From NCBI GenBank assembly GCA_003550325.1, contig QKWP01000116.1:435007-499006 (forward strand): a stretch of DNA of 64,000 nucleotides. The letters are read 5' to 3'. The translations under genes and the position numbers were made by a program. This stretch comes from Gigaspora rosea (Eukaryota > Glomeromycota > Glomeromycetes > Diversisporales > Gigasporaceae). Below are positions 22,706 to 34,111 of the stretch, one piece after another; the stretch's first letter is position 1, and every line of letters starts with the position of its first letter. A model generated the notes under the pieces. The model did no database searches. It had not been told where the DNA came from and saw only the letters and a list, made by a program, of their open reading frames with translations.

Positions 22706-23399
22706 TGGTTGTTTGTGTACTCAAAACCTTTTCAATTCTTGCACGCTGTGCATATAGTTTTAGATCTAAATTTTAACACTGACGCGACACATATATACAT
22801 TCTATATAGAATAGCACATGTTTAAAATGATACTTATCAGCACGTTGTGCATGTTCAGAATAGCACATATAAGCTTTTTATACAAAATAGCATGTATTCA
22901 TGATGACATATATAGGATCATTGATTGGAATTACATGTATTAAATGGTGCATGTATCTTGAATCACAGGATCAAGTGTAATACAAAAATTCAAAACAACT
23001 GACTTTTTTTAAAACATCCTCTGTATCTCAAAATCTTATCTATGAAATATCTCTTTAATTTCTTACAAAAAAATTCATTGCAAAATTTTGCTATTGGTAA
23101 TACCAACCCTTCAAAATATCATACTCTAACTAATTGAGTTCACTTCTACTTATAACTTATAAGAAATATACATATAAACTTACGTGTATCTTGACTGTGC
23201 CAAAACCTGTGAATTTTGGCTTAGTAAACTGCAGCAAAACCCAATCAATTTATAGTCCAAAATTTATGCCTAGGCAGACAGTCCAATTAGTCCATTTTAG
23301 TTATACCAATATGGAATTTACACATACAAACCTGGTTCTTTGGCTGTTCCAAAGATCACTGTGCTTTTTCATAGAAACATGTGCATATTAGATAGATTT

Positions 23400-24510
23400 T
23401 TTATAGAATAAATAGGTAAATTAAAAAAAAAACAGACTAACTAACTAAAATTTTAGATCCTATGCAATACAAAATGAAAAATCAACTTTGTATATCTAAA
23501 ATTAGATTACATTAAAAAAAAAAGAAAATAATCAGAAAAAATCTGACTGACTAACTGAAGTTTTCAGATCCTATGCAATACAAAATGAAAAGTTCAACAT
23601 TGTGTGGCAAAAAAAAAATAAATAAATAAAATCTGACTGACTGACCAAAGTTTTCAAATCCCATGTAATGCAAAATGAAATAAAAAACCATTATTCTATT
23701 AATTAACACTAACTTAAAAAAAAATGCCTAACCAAAGTTTTCAGATTCCTTGCAATACAAAATGAAAAATCAACTTCATGTACCTAATATTAAATGAAAA
23801 CATTTCTATTATTTAAGCAATTAAAAAAAATCAGGCTGACTGACCAAAGTTTATAAATTCCATGTAATACAAAATGAAAAATCAACTTTATATGGCCTAA
23901 AATTAGTTTGCAGTAAATTAAAAAAAAAAGACTGACTAAATTTTTCAGATCTAGTATAATGCAAATCTAAAAATCAACTTTGTGTAGCCTAATATTAGAT
24001 CAAATATTATTCTATTATTAATAGTAATTTAAAAAAAATCAAACTGACTAACCAAATTTTTCAAATCCTATAAATGCAAAATAAAAAATCAACTTTATGT
24101 GGCCTAATATTAGCTTACAATAAATAAAAAAAAAAAACAGACTGACTGACTGAAGTTTTCAGATCCTATGTTATACAAAATGAATAATCAACTTCATGTG
24201 GCTTAATATCAGTTTACAGTAAATTAAAAAAAATCTGACTGACTAACTGACTAAAATTTTCAAATCCTATATAATGTAAAACAAAAAATCAGCTTTGTGT
24301 GGCCATATATTAGATTACAGTAAAATAAAAAATAAAATAAAATAAAATAAAATAAATAAATAAAAAAAATCTGATCTAAGTTTTTAGATTTCCTGTAATG
24401 CAACACGAAAAATCAACTTTGTGTTTTATTAATTTCAGTACAGTAAATTAAAAAAATCTGACTGACTGAAGATGTAAAAATGAAAAATCAACTTTGCGTG
24501 TCTAAAACAA
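23400..24510 (+). repeat. Degenerate tandem array, about 110 bp units (right block)
   Basis: About ten further units of the same kind as 20450-21550 (ACTGACTGAAGTTTTCAGAT, ATGCAAAATGAAAAATCAAC). Within it, a short AATAA microsatellite occurs at 24325-24365. Confidence 0.85.
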
Positions 24511-24559
24511 TTGCAAAAGCAAATTTCATACTTGCCCTAGAAATTTATTAACTTATAGT

Positions 24560-25100
24560 TACAAGTACATGGATTTTGTATCACCGTTTTGGTTCTTATT
24601 TTGGTTATGTGTGACCAGTTTGTATTAGATGAGTCAATCGATAACTCTTTTTGATTTATAATCAATGTTATCTTTTTCCTAAATGTGGGGGTGAATTGTT
24701 ATACAAGAAATAAGTCATTTTGTATGTGAAACTTTATGTGCACTGTATGAACGATCGGACCCTAAGTTTAAAGTAAAGTGCCAAGGTGCATTTCGTGATA
24801 AAATATGCGTAAAACATAACATAATTGCACCTTATTTTAGGTTTCTCAACATTTTACAGGCTGGTCATCATGGACTTTTGCGCCTACTTTTGAGATATTT
24901 GTTAATTTCACTTTTACTGCGTATGATCTTTTACAGGTCTGATAAAATGATAATCTATGATCATCAAAGACACGACGAAAAGTTGTAACGAAAGCGATTA
25001 TGGAGATTCAGTGATCATTTCTATATTAATCTTTAAGTTTAAATAGTAAAATGTAAATCGATCTTTGTACATACATACCAGTTAGAACCCTGATATCAAA
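24560..25100 (+). repeat. Duplicated segment, copy 1
   Basis: Roughly 480 bp recur about 770 bp downstream. Shared blocks: GTGTGACCAGTTTGTATTAG, AAATAAGTCATTTTGTA, GTAAAACATAACATAATTGC, GGACTTTTGCGCCTACTT, ATTTCACTTTTACTGC, GATAATCTATGATC and TCATTTCTATATTAATCTTT. Neither copy has a long reading frame. Function unknown; it might be a non-coding transcript, a UTR or an old element. Confidence 0.7.
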
Positions 25101-25339
25101 AAACTTAATTTATATAATTATGATGTAATAAAAAATAAATAATTGAAAAATTAAAAATTCGATGTAAAAAAATTGTAAAAATATAATAACCTTTTTTATC
25201 ATTTAATTTAATGAACGATAAATAGTAATTAATATAAATGATTGAAGAATTAATAATTGAAGGTGAAAATATTATGCGAGACTTATAATAAAGTTATTAA
25301 ATATATCAAAAAAACTGATAGTTGATTCGCAAGAATGTG

Positions 25340-25830
25340 ATCTTTTTTTGTTATTTAACTCATTTCTTATTTTGTTTATATGTGACCAATTTGTATTAGC
25401 TGAGTCAATCAATTACCTAAATGTGAGTGAATTGCTACACGGTAAATAAGTCATTTTACAAATGACACTTTATGTGTACTGCACGAACGAACGGATCCTG
25501 AGTGTAAGTGATGTGCCAGAGTGCCAACTCACGCATTTCGTAATAAAATATGTGTAAAACATAACATAATTGCGCTTTATTTTAAGTTTCTCGACATTTT
25601 ACAAGCTTGGCATCTTGGACTTTTGCGCCTACTTGAGATATTTGTCAATTTCACTTTTACTGCATCGAATCTTTTACCAACTGATGAAATGATAATCTAT
25701 AATCGTCAAAAAAACAGTGAAAGATTGTAGCGAAAGCGATAACTGAGGTTTGGTAATCATTTCTATATTAATCTTTAAGCCTAAATAAATACAGAAATAT
25801 GATCTTTTCATATACATACCGGTTAATAAA
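25340..25830 (+). repeat. Duplicated segment, copy 2
   Basis: Second copy of the segment at 24560-25100, diverged by substitutions and small indels. A 69-codon frame (25521-25730) is open here, but the matching part of copy 1 is not kept in the same frame, so I do not treat it as a gene. A tail motif (GATTCGCAAGAATGTGATC and variants) occurs after both copies and again near 26080. Confidence 0.7.
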
Positions 25831-26479
25831 CCTGAATCAAAAAAATATAATATAATAAAAAATAATTAAATGTAAAAAACATATAATGCAAAATTTACGA
25901 TTAAGCTTAGTACATTGAGAGTTGATTTTTAATTAACAAGAATATGATCTTTTTTGTTATTTAATTAATAAATGATAAATAATAATTAATGTAAATAATT
26001 TCGAATTAATAAATGAATGTAAAAAAATTATACAAAACTTACAATTAAAGTTAATATATTAAAAGCTGATAATTAATTCGCAAGAATATTAAAACACATG
26101 TAATAGTTCCACAAACAGCTAAATAAATCAAACAATTAAACTAAAAATCTTCCATAATAACACTATAATTACAATAAGTAGCTACACGACACAGTAGCTA
26201 AACCGGGAATTGATGATAAACTGTATAAATGAAAATAACATCTAGGTAGGGTTCTGAAGTTTGATCCGGGTTTGATTTGAGTTTGATCAAACCCCAAATC
26301 AAACCAAACTCAAACTATAAATTTTATAAAGTTTGAGATCAAACCCAAATTCAAATAAAAAATAATCAAATTCAAACCAAACCCAAATACTATACTAAGT
26401 TTGATTTGAGTTTGATTTGAAGTTTGCAAACTAGTTTGAGTTTGAATGACATATATATATTTTTATATTTTAAATAATA

Positions 26480-27353
26480 ATCAGCCTGTCAACTGGAGAG
26501 TGATCATAGGCGAAATGTGGCGTGCTTCCATTTAAAACTTTTTTTCTTACTAAGTTAATGATACATGTCCACTAATTGAAAGTTGTAGAGCTCGTCGAGA
26601 CGCATCTAACAGTGGTTATATCATCTAAATCGGCCTAGTGGATGGCGAGATATCGTCAAAAAAGATTGGCCGATTATATAAAACTTAGTGATCAGATTAC
26701 ATATGAAAATCACTATAGGCGAAATGTGACGTTCTTCCATCTAAAACTTTTTTTCTTACTAAGTTAACGATACATGTCCACTAATTGAAAGTTGTAGAGC
26801 TCGTCGAGGCACATCTAATGGTGGTTAGATTATCCAAATCGGCCCAGTGGATGGCAAGTTATTGTCATAAAACGATTGGCCGACTATATAAAACTCAAAG
26901 ATGCAGATTATATATGAAAATCACTATAGGCGAAATGTGGCGTTCTTCCATCTAAAATTTTTTTCTTACTAAGTTAATGATACTTATCCACTAATTGAAG
27001 TTGTAAAGCTCGTCGAAACGCATCTAATGGTGGTTAGATCATCCAAATCGGCCCAGTGGATGGCGAGATATCGTTGAAAAAAGACTGGCCGACTATATTA
27101 AATCTCTATGTAAACAATATTTGTTTATATAGAGATTTTATATAGTCGGCCAATCGTTTTTCGATGTTATCTCGCCATCCACTGGGCCGATTTGGATGAT
27201 CTAACCACCGTTAGATGCGTCTCGACGAGCTCTACAATTTTCAATTAGTGGGCATGTATCGTTAACTTAGTAAGAAAAAAGTTGTAGATAGAAGCACACC
27301 ACATTTCGCCTATAGTGATTTTCATATGATCACTCTCTAGTTGACTGGCGGAT
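26480..27353. mobile_element. Fold-back element with triplicated left arm
   Basis: Relative of 16562-17059, flanked by TA. The left arm contains three tandem units of about 210 bp, each with ATAGGCGAAATGTGGCGT, CTTACTAAGTTAA, GAGCTCGTCGAGACGCATCT and AGTGGATGGCGAGATATCGT. The centre is ATCTCTATGTAAACAATATT / inverse near 27118, and the right arm (27130-27353) has a single inverse unit. Confidence 0.85.
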
Positions 27354-27600
27354 TATTAATTAAAATATAAAAATATATTTATATTATTCAAACTCAAACT
27401 AGTTTGCAAACTTCAAACTCAAATTCAAACCAAACTAAGAAAAAAGTTGTAGATAGAAGCACACCACATTTCGCCTATAGTGATTTTCATATGATCACTC
27501 TCTAGTTGACTGGCGGATTATTAATTAAAATATAAAAATATATTTATATTATTCAAACTCAAACTAGTTTGCAAACTTCAAACTCAAATTCAAACCAAAC
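27272..27600 (+). repeat. Exact tandem duplication, 165-bp period
   Basis: The sequence from 27272 to 27435 is repeated base for base from 27437 to 27600. It spans the last part of the fold-back element and part of the surrounding hAT-type arm. Exact identity means a very recent duplication or an assembly artefact. Confidence 0.9.
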
Positions 27601-27749
27601 TCAAATTAACTAAAAAGTTTGCTTCAAATCAAACTCAAATATTTTTTTAATCATAGTTTGGGTTTGGGTTTGATTTCAAATCAAATCAAACCCAAATCTG
27701 ACCTAAAGTTTGATTTGATCCGGGTTTGTAGGAACCCTACATCTAGGGG

Positions 27750-28313
27750 CCCTATAAGTAAAATGTACGGTTGGCGGCGGAATAGCACAGGTTTTGGTGG
27801 CACAGATAACCAGGATTTTGTATGCAAGAGACTTGGATTGGCACAGATTTTTGGCCTGTGGTGAACCATATACCCATACTAATTGGACTGTTAATGACTC
27901 GCGTTTTGCAACACTTTACTAGTCCAAATAGCATGGGTTTTGATTACATAAATTTATATCAACAATCAATATAATATAAACAAACTAATTACACATATAT
28001 CAAAATTTTGTAACCCAGAACAATTTCATTAGCAAAATTATGAGATATCACAATTTTTTTAAAAAAAATCATATATAGACCTTTTGCTCTTCATGAAATG
28101 AACCAACATGTACCACTATTGACACATATCATTCCATGAAATGAAGGTGCTATTACATATAACGTGACATAATGTGCCACCTTCTGTCATAATTTATGTA
28201 CCACTGTTTACTGTGCCATTCAGTGCGACGCACCTGTACATATCACTCTGATTGTGACATTTTGTGCATTCCTGGCACCAATCCGTACCACACCCCAGAC
28301 CACTTTTTTTATA
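27750..28313. mobile_element. MITE of the CCCTATRARAAAAGTGGTCC family
   Basis: Left end CCCTATAAGTAAAATGTACG and right end GACCACTTTTTTTATAGGG are inverted. Inside, GGCACAG and GTGCCACC motifs recur, and TTGCAACACTTTACTAGTCC is the inverse of the family block at 58925. It directly abuts the hAT-type element to its left. Confidence 0.65.
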
Positions 28314-29155
28314 GGGGGCATTATCCGACTAATGACCAGGATTAAGCTTAATTTGATCAAAATTCAGAACACTTTTAGAAGTTATTTCGCATTTATACGA
28401 AAAGTCTAATTTAGTAATGTTGAATAACTCCGATATAGATAGTTATATTTTGTATTGAATTCAAATATTTATAGCTGATTTGCAAATTAGTAGGATTATT
28501 ATTTTTTGATAATAAAATTTCAGTCGGTATATTGAAACGATATACTGGCCAAAAATTGTATTATCAAATATTATATTTTTATTACCAAAATTTACTGTAA
28601 TTACGATAATTATATTAAATCTGCTATGATTTTCGCATTAGGGTGAAACCTGCATTGCGAGGTGGTAAATCCAGTTTGCATATTTTAAATCCTAGTACAT
28701 AATAAAAAAAAGATCACAGCATATTTAATTAGTCATTTCCGAAAGACAATAATAAGAAGGCTCTTTTTATCATGTACTTTATTCGAAAGAAAAACTGCTA
28801 AAAGGTTAAATAATTCTCATACAATAAATAAACGTAGTACTAAGTCAGAATTTCATATTTGGGTGAACATCAATAGAAATGGAACAAATTTATCTAATAA
28901 ATTTGTCCCATTTTTATTGACTTCATCCAATTTCATTACGTTTAATACATTGTCCAATCAATTATGAGATTTTGCATCACTAAAATGCTTATAAACCATA
29001 CACTTCATAATATATATCACTCTGTTCCTGGTATAAATAAACTCTATAATTATTATACTATTTAAAAAAACCGCCTTGAACGCACTCAAAAATGCCTTGT
29101 TATTTATACAAAAATGATATAATAACAAATATTACAATAATTGCAGTTTTAAATA
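28314..29155. other. Non-coding; one small dyad
   Basis: A short palindrome occurs at about 28878-28918 (GGAACAAATTTATC / inverse). No gene or element ends were recognised. Confidence 0.4.
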
Positions 29156-29159
29156 GAAA

Positions 29160-29510
29160 TTGTCATAGGATGACTTTCCCATAATTTGATCACGTTTTTG
29201 GATGCATCCAATAAAAACAGAATAAAATTAAATTGTGTAATAAGTAATGAAGTTGACCATAATAGTATTTAATCGTATGCTTAGCCTGTTGTCACTATTA
29301 ACACAATGAAATGTATGAAAAATAAGTTTTCCCACAACTTGTGAATGCGACCAATAGAAACAACCCAAAATTATGCCATGTAGATAGATAAAATTGGTAA
29401 GTTTAATTCTGTCATCATTATTAACTGGTTGTAAATATTTAAAAGTAAGCTTAACCATCATCACTATTAATACAATGAAACGTATGAAAAAATAAGTTTT
29501 TCTACACATT
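29160..29510. repeat. Two diverged tandem units of about 167 bp
   Basis: CACTATTAACACAATGAAAT followed by ATGAAAAATAAGTTTTCCCA at about 29291 recurs near 29459 as CACTATTAATACAATGAAAC. The 93-codon minus-strand frame across both units is a by-product of the repeat and has no recognisable domain. Confidence 0.5.
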
Positions 29511-29575
29511 ACAGGTGGATTTGTTTTAGGTATATAGATTACATCAAAATGACATAAGTGCTCGTTGTGAAGTTG

Positions 29576-30545
29576 CGACTTGCAGGGGTTTCCTATATAA
29601 TCACTAACTACCCCTGTAGTTAACTACAACTCTATTTAAAAATACTTCAAGACCTCTAAACCTTGAACTGGCAGGCAGAAAGAGGTGTGGATAGACTTGG
29701 TCCGGGTCTCAAAGTTTGGAAAGTCTTGTTACAGATAGGTTGGGATTAAGATAAGTATATCGGATTTAATACTTCTTGTTGTTCTTGCTTTTGGTTATAT
29801 TATTCTTTTACTAATCTTCGTAGGCTCCCTTTTCTTTTGTAGCTTGTAAGGTTGCGATGCCGACTTTCAATCGTGGATTCTTGTAACGATGGTCACGTGG
29901 AGTCACAGGAAATGGGATAACTTCGCTCGATTTCGGAGATCGATGTTGCGGGTCACGGGGTCGTTATTGTTCAATATAAAAGGCAATAGATGCGCTAATC
30001 AGTGTATGGTTTATTATAAATACTGTAAATGGATTGTCGGCTAATCTCTTTCTATTTTACTTCTTATGTTGATTACTACGATTTTTGTATTTTATTGGGG
30101 GCAAAGATAAGTATATGTTTTTATTTAATAAAAGAAAATGGTACAAAGGGGTCACAACGTTCTATAGCTAACACTTCTACTCTAATTTCGAAGGTTACTA
30201 ACTGGAACTGAACTAACTAGAACTATTCTCCACGGTTGTGAACTACAGAACTACTGTTTCCCTCAATGGACTTACGGCCTTTATATACTTTTTAATTACA
30301 GGCTAAAAATCGATCGATGGATTCAATTGAGTCTATGGACTCTTTCGACTCTATCGAGTCTTTCGACTCCATTGAGTCTTTCGACTCCATTGAGTCCATC
30401 GAGTCACGGCCATACTATAAATGGTAAAGCTACAATGTAATATTTAAAAATAGAAAACATACATATATATAGAAATAAAAAAATAAAAATAGACATCGAG
30501 CACAACCTCAACTTCCGGGTACATAAGTCAGATTTGCCCTTCACA
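29576..30545 (-). repeat. Solo LTR, family relative of 4740-5455
   Basis: Ends TGTGAAG...CTTCACA form a short inverted repeat. The flanks share CGT (TCGT against ACGT), an imperfect target duplication. A minus-strand TATA-like box (complement of CCTTTATATACTT at 30278-30290) lies next to an 18-bp minisatellite at 30318-30406. No internal retroelement coding sequence adjoins, so it is a solo LTR. The 60-codon plus-strand frame at 30029 is not a gene. Confidence 0.7.
30318..30406. repeat. 18-bp minisatellite in the LTR U3
   Basis: Units CTTTCGACTCCATTGAGT, with facing GACTC and GAGTC motifs. The array lies on the promoter side of the TATA-like box, the same place as the arrays in the other LTRs of this window, but with a different sequence. 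Confidence 0.85.
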
Positions 30546-30639
30546 ACGTGCCATGAGCATTCCAATCAAATTATGAATAAAAGACCAATCAGCATGCAGG
30601 ATTGAAAACCGATTTCTTTATTGTAGTTTCTAAATCTAA

Positions 30640-30970
30640 ATAATAATAATAATAATAATAAAAAGATCTGAATAAATTAGAATAATGTTTATATAAAAAG
30701 TCACTGTAAATTCTTTTCGCTTTCAACATCAATATTATTTTTTGTCAAGATATAAAAAGTTAAATATTGTTTTATAAAGTGTTTTGATAACATTCTTCTT
30801 CCTTCAATACCAATATTATTTCTGTTAAGGTTTAATAAATTAAAGCAATGTTTATATAAAGAGTTGTTCTAACGCTTTTACTCCTTCAAGGTTTAAAAAA
30901 ATTAGTGCTTGTATAAGGTGCTTTCTTCCTTCGATGCCAATATTATTGTAACGAAACAATGTTTATAAAT
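30640..30970 (-). pseudogene. LRR (RNI-type) gene fragment
   Basis: Minus-strand pieces NNIGIEG and similar LRR phrases are recognisable in several frames; e.g. CTTCAATACCAATATTATTT is nearly identical to sequence inside the intact gene at 6933-8666. Frameshifts and stops are frequent; the F-box part is absent. Confidence 0.7.
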
Positions 30971-31125
30971 TGTAACCACAAAAAAAAAAGCGGGTATTTG
31001 ATTTAAGTGACTTATATCAATTACAACTTTTAAAGCTAAACTTTGAAAGTTCATAATTATGAAAGTTTTTTTAATTGTGACTTCATAAAAGATTCTGAAT
31101 TCAAGAGCAGTACTTTTGCTGAATA

Positions 31126-31305
31126 CAGTCAACTCTTGCAATAGTCACACCCGCATTTATCATAATCCCACTACAGTCCCCTTGATTTTTTGATCTAACG
31201 CTAACAATATACACAATATATAAATTCTTGTTCGCTTTAGTCACAATTTCACAGTAAGCAAATAAATGCCTGATCTTAGCAAGTGACAGTTGCGAGAGTT
31301 GACTG
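31126..31305. mobile_element. Pogo/Tc1-mariner-type MITE, 180 bp
   Basis: Ends CAGTCAACTCTTGCAATAGT and the inverse of CAGTCAACTCTCGCAACTGT, flanked by TA (31124-31125 and 31306-31307). The start CAGTCAACTC together with a TA duplication resembles pogo-like elements. Two overlapping 69-79 codon frames here are not genes. Confidence 0.75.
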
Positions 31306-31681
31306 TACAAGCTTAATATTTTTTAAGATAAATGAGCCAAGAATTAGCGCCTGTAAATATGCTAAATTTGTAATTAAAGTTTTTGGTATTTTAAAAAATA
31401 AGCATTCAATTTAAACTATGCAAATTATTATTTCCTTAATTAAAAAAAAAATAACGATTCATTAAGCTTCGCAATTGCGCCAGCTAGAAATGTTAGCTTT
31501 AGAGTTGTTAACGGTTCATTTGAAGCCGGCTTCAGCTGCATAATAGAGCCAAGCCGGCCCAAGCCGAGCTATAGTGATTGAGCCGAATCTTAGAGTTACG
31601 GCTTAATTTGTGGCTTGAGATATAACTTAGGGCCGCAGCTTAACTGTGGCTCAGCTTAAGCTGCAACTCATGATTATACTG

Positions 31682-32723
31682 TTCTCATAAATTCTGGAAC
31701 AGCTGATAAAAACTTGGCCGAAATTAATTCGGCCGAAGTCGATAAGTTATTGATTTCGGAATAATAAGATATACGTAATTTAATAAGATGAGGTGACTAA
31801 TATATATTACAATACAGCAATAAGACCAAATGTCGACATGCATATTTGTCGCACTTGTAAGTCATAAACTTTCAATTCCTATTCTTTGGCAAAATCCATT
31901 TTCGCTCAAACGAAGCCTTTATTCATTTCTAATTATTTTTCAACGAAAATTTATTTTTAAAAAAGTGTGAAATTTCGATTCCTATTCTTTGGCAAAATCC
32001 ATTTTTCGCTCAAACGAAGCCTTTATTCATTTCTAATTATTTTTCGACGAAATTTTGGTTTTAAAAAATTGTGTAAATTTCAATTCCTATTCTTTGGCAA
32101 GATTCATTTTCATTCAAACGAAGCCTTATTCATTTCTAATTATTTTTCGACGAAATTTTGTTTTTAAAAATTATGTAAAATTTCAATTCCTATCCTTTGA
32201 CAAGATCTAATTTCATTCAAACGAAGCCTTTATTCATTTTTAATTATTTTCGACGAAATTTTGTTTTTTAAAAAATTTGTAAATTTCAATTCCATTCTTT
32301 AACAAGGTCCATGTTCGTTCAAACGAAGCCTTTATTTATATCTAATTATTTTTCGACGAAAATTAGTTTTTAATAAATTGTATAAAACTTCAATTCCTAT
32401 TCTTTGGCAAGATCCATTTTCGTTCACACGAAGGCATCTATTCATTTCTAATTATTTTTCGTTTCTTGTCGAAGAAGAAAAATTCGGGTTTAAAAAAATT
32501 AACCTAAATTTCGATCCTATTCTTTGGCAAGCCATTTATTCATTTCTAATTATTTTTCGTTTTTTTGTCGAAAGCGAAAAATTCGTTTTTAAAAAAACTA
32601 ACCTAAATTTCAATTCCTATTCTTTGGTAAGATCCATTTTCGAACATTTCAATAACTTATCGAATTCGGCCTAATTAATTTCGGCCAAATTTTTATCAAT
32701 TGTCCCAGAATTTATGAGAAAAG
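31682..32723. mobile_element. Nested inverted-repeat element around the 108-bp array
   Basis: Left CTCATAAATTCTGGAACAGC followed by TTGGCCGAAATTAATTCGGC is matched in inverse near 32655-32720 (GCCGAAATTAATTAGGCC-type sequence and CTCATAAATTCTGGGACA when reversed). The duplication could not be set. Confidence 0.65.
31870..32650 (+). repeat. About eight tandem units of about 108 bp
   Basis: Each unit holds TTTCAATTCCTATTCTTTGG, CAAGATCCATTTTCGTTCAA, ACGAAGCCTTTATTCATTTC and TAATTATTTTTCGACGAAAT. The open frames at 31967 and 32378 are translations of the repeat. Confidence 0.85.
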
Positions 32724-32888
32724 CTGTAATACTGACGCAGATCAATAATTACTGGAGCCATGGTTTGAGCCATGGCTTGAGCCATAGCTTGAGCCATGGC
32801 TTAAGCCGTGACTTCAATAGCTATGACTCAAGCCGGAGCCACGGCTTTTAAAAGCCAAGCCAAGCCGCTCAAGCCATTAACAGCTCTA

Positions 32889-34090
32889 GTTAGGTTAATA
32901 CAAATAAACAAATTTAGCGCAAGTCAAAATAAATTAAAATTAGTTTCATAATTTGAATTATAATAAATAGCGAGCGTTATCCATATGACCTTTCCAAGTC
33001 ATTGGCATCTTTTGAGAGCAAAAATTTTATTATGAAATCATTTCTTTATTTATATGTTTATGGAGAAAAAATTTAATAGTATCCATCCGCATTTTCAATA
33101 AATTCAACAATTTCATTTGCAGGATTTTTGCTTAAACTGCTTCATCAATTAATTCAGCATTCTGAAATATGTGGTCTTTATATTTATATGAAATATAATT
33201 CCGAATTATTTGATGCCAAAGATTCTAAAGGCTTTTTAATAATTTCGCATAGAAAATCTATATCAATCATTATAATTTCGACTGCCTAAATGCCGTAATT
33301 ACTTTTTTATTATGTAAGATGAGATGGATCCCGAATGAGGGTTATAGACATCGGATTAAGTAAAAAAAAAAAAAAGATTTCAGGCTACAATAGAGCAATT
33401 AATGCTTGCGGATATTTACATTTGATGTAGTTCGATGCATTAACTCTATATGTGCATATTAAAGAGAAAATGACTAGTAAAATAAGACCTTTGACTAATG
33501 TCATATTTATAATTGATACATTGTTTCTCGTAATTCTCCTGACTTCTCCAGTGTAACTCTACATGTGTACCTAAATTGTCGATCTTTAAACTTATTTAAG
33601 GATTTTAAACTTTTGCCGAGAATTATAATCCTAATTCCTACGATTTGTAAAATGCCCATCTCTTACCAAATTAATAGATAAAACATTACAAATAAGGAAA
33701 AACTATAATAATGAACATAAAATATAAATATCACAAATATGGAAAAATAACAATAATAATAATAATTTGATGTAACACCGCTTGAGAATTGTTTGGATCA
33801 GTACGTGCGTACGTACGTACTGTACGTTCGTATGTGGCAAAAAAGGATTTAGAACCTAGTGACCAAAATCAAGGTCTAATTGGTTATATCTAACTGCGTG
33901 AATGTCTGCCAAATTTGTAGGTAAACAAAAAAAATATTGCCCCTACAAGCGTTAAATAATCCCCTTATTGTACTACTATGTAATTAAATCATAAATATAG
34001 ACATGTGCGGATGTACAAAAAGAGTCTCCTTTATATTCTGGGCAATAACAATATTACATACATTTATTTATATTCAATTAAAATTCATAA
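32889..34090. other. Mostly featureless AT-rich stretch before the BTB gene
   Basis: Contains an A run at 33362-33375 and a GTAC-rich simple repeat (GTACGTGCGTACGTACGTAC) near 33801-33830. No gene was recognised. Confidence 0.4.
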
Positions 34091-34111
34091 TCTTAGGTGT
34101 TTTTTGCTCAC

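Larger units (their letters stand above)
21551..23375. mobile_element. Composite element of the CCCTATRARAAAAGTGGTCC family
   Basis: Ends CTCTATGAAAAAAGTGGTCC and the inverse near 23371 (CTTTTTCATAGA) match the family also at 27750-28313 and 58701-59094. Near the right end the block TTTAGTAAASTGCAGCAAAA followed by CAATTTATAGTCCAAAA matches 58919-58960. It lies in the middle of the 110-bp array and holds a second inverted-repeat element (21626-22705). Confidence 0.6.
26247..27739. mobile_element. hAT-type element with 8-bp duplication, hosting a fold-back element
   Basis: Exact 8-bp direct repeat CATCTAGG at 26239-26246 and 27740-27747. The ends are TAGGGTTC...GAACCCTA, followed by AAACCCGGATC-type and TTTGAGTTTGA motifs repeated in inverse orientation in the two arms. 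The interior is occupied by the fold-back element 26480-27353 and a 165-bp exact duplication. No transposase. Confidence 0.8.
31500..32888. mobile_element. hAT-type element containing a second palindromic element and tandem repeats
   Basis: Ends TAGAGTTGTTAACGGTTC and the inverse of TAGAGCTGTTAATGGCTTG; the start TAGAG.TGT is common in hAT ends. The flanking 8-mers GTTAGCTT (31492-31499) and GTTAGGTT (32889-32896) match at 7 of 8 positions. The subterminal parts are rich in GAGCC and GGCTT motifs. Inside lies another inverted-repeat pair and the 108-bp array. Confidence 0.75.

Noticed and set aside
27619-27934. Small frames on both strands near the hAT-type right end
   Set aside because: They cross the TSD between two transposable elements.
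29228-29509. 93-codon minus-strand frame
   Set aside because: It is explained by two tandem repeat units and is not similar to a known family.
33790-33835. GTAC-rich palindrome as an origin or regulatory site
   Set aside because: Similar GTACGTAC simple repeats occur at 45180, 45450 and 55350; most likely simple sequence.
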